Origin: Zymoseptoria tritici IPO323 | Taxonomy: Eukaryota; Ascomycota; Dothideomycetes; Mycosphaerellales; Mycosphaerellaceae | Reading direction: 5' to 3' | NCBI RefSeq assembly: GCF_000219625.1 | Contig: NC_018212.1 | Span: 2,312,501 to 2,376,500, forward strand | Length of the DNA stretch: 64,000 bases | Shown: positions 63,656-64,000 of the stretch, piece after piece | How positions within the stretch are numbered: the stretch's first letter is position 1 | How the letters are laid out: each line of letters starts with the position of its first letter | Translations under genes and position numbers: made by a program | The notes under the pieces: generated by a model | Seen by the model: only the letters and a program-made list of their open reading frames with translations | Told to the model about the DNA's origin: nothing | The model's database searches: none

Positions 63656-64000
63656 GGACTGGAAGCTGTGCCACAAAGCCAAGAAGACATAAAAGGGCAG
63701 GAATCCGGGCGCCGAGGTTTGAGGCATAAAGACATTGTGCTGTCAATCAAATCGCTGCACCTCTTGCCATGTGGAGATACGACCGACTTCAGACGTTCGT
63801 CCAGCAGCGGCCAAACATATTGATGATGATCGCGGCCGTCGACATGGATCGCGGGCCGGTCAGCGGAATAACCTGCCTTCCGAAGCGATTCTGCGTATTC
63901 ACTCGCAACGAAGATGACGTTCTCTCATCACGCGAAGTGCAGGAACATCAACAACAACAACTCCGCCCTTCAACTTCATCACCTACTTGCTTCTTTCTAT
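63656..64000. other. Window end, possible promoter of another F-box paralog
   Basis: The last 90 bases (AGGAACATCAACAACAACAA and on) resemble 61014-61080 upstream of the F-box paralog at 61262. No coding sequence can be supported before the edge. Confidence 0.3.

Overview
The window is fungal nuclear DNA. Genes on both strands have short introns (49 to 112 bp) with GT..AG ends and CTAAC/CTGAC-like branch sites, codons tend to end in C, and repeats carry C-to-T changes at CpA, the signature of repeat-induced point mutation (RIP). A heme-thiolate peroxygenase gene and 2EXR-like genes fit a filamentous ascomycete. Dothideomycetes (Mycosphaerellales or relatives) is my best guess, by inference only.

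Layout. 1-7.8 kb: the 3' end of an unknown gene, two 2EXR/F-box-like genes and a secreted peroxygenase. 8.6-19.2 kb: a repeat island holding a Mutator-like MITE with a 9-bp target duplication, a run of short hairpins, a RIP-ruined DDE transposase and a complete 7,040-bp Ty1/copia element whose two LTRs are identical although its gag-pol frame has more than 20 stop codons. 21.3-46 kb: a cluster of paralogous genes starting with an F-box-like helix followed by a family-specific body (two subfamilies, called A1 and A2 here), with intact, truncated, frameshifted and transposon-split copies. A second, heavily RIPed 8,262-bp copia element (30.9-39.2 kb) sits inside one A2 gene and carries an additional long reading frame between pol and the 3' LTR. 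46.3-54.6 kb: three intact BTB/POZ-type genes and one decayed copy, all on the minus strand, with an intron at the same position in the three intact genes. 54.7-62.2 kb: three F-box-type genes. 63.1-63.7 kb: an element with 197-bp terminal inverted repeats.

How it fits together. F-box and BTB proteins are the usual substrate receptors of cullin-RING ubiquitin ligases. The 21-62 kb part therefore looks like a lineage-specific nursery of candidate receptor genes, with tandem duplication, decay and transposon damage side by side. Several A2 genes share a paired motif (GGCATTGT ... ACAATGCC) upstream of their start codons, suggesting shared regulation or a shared small repeat. No product of the A1, A2 or BTB families has a function I can name; the ubiquitin link is inference from fold type only.
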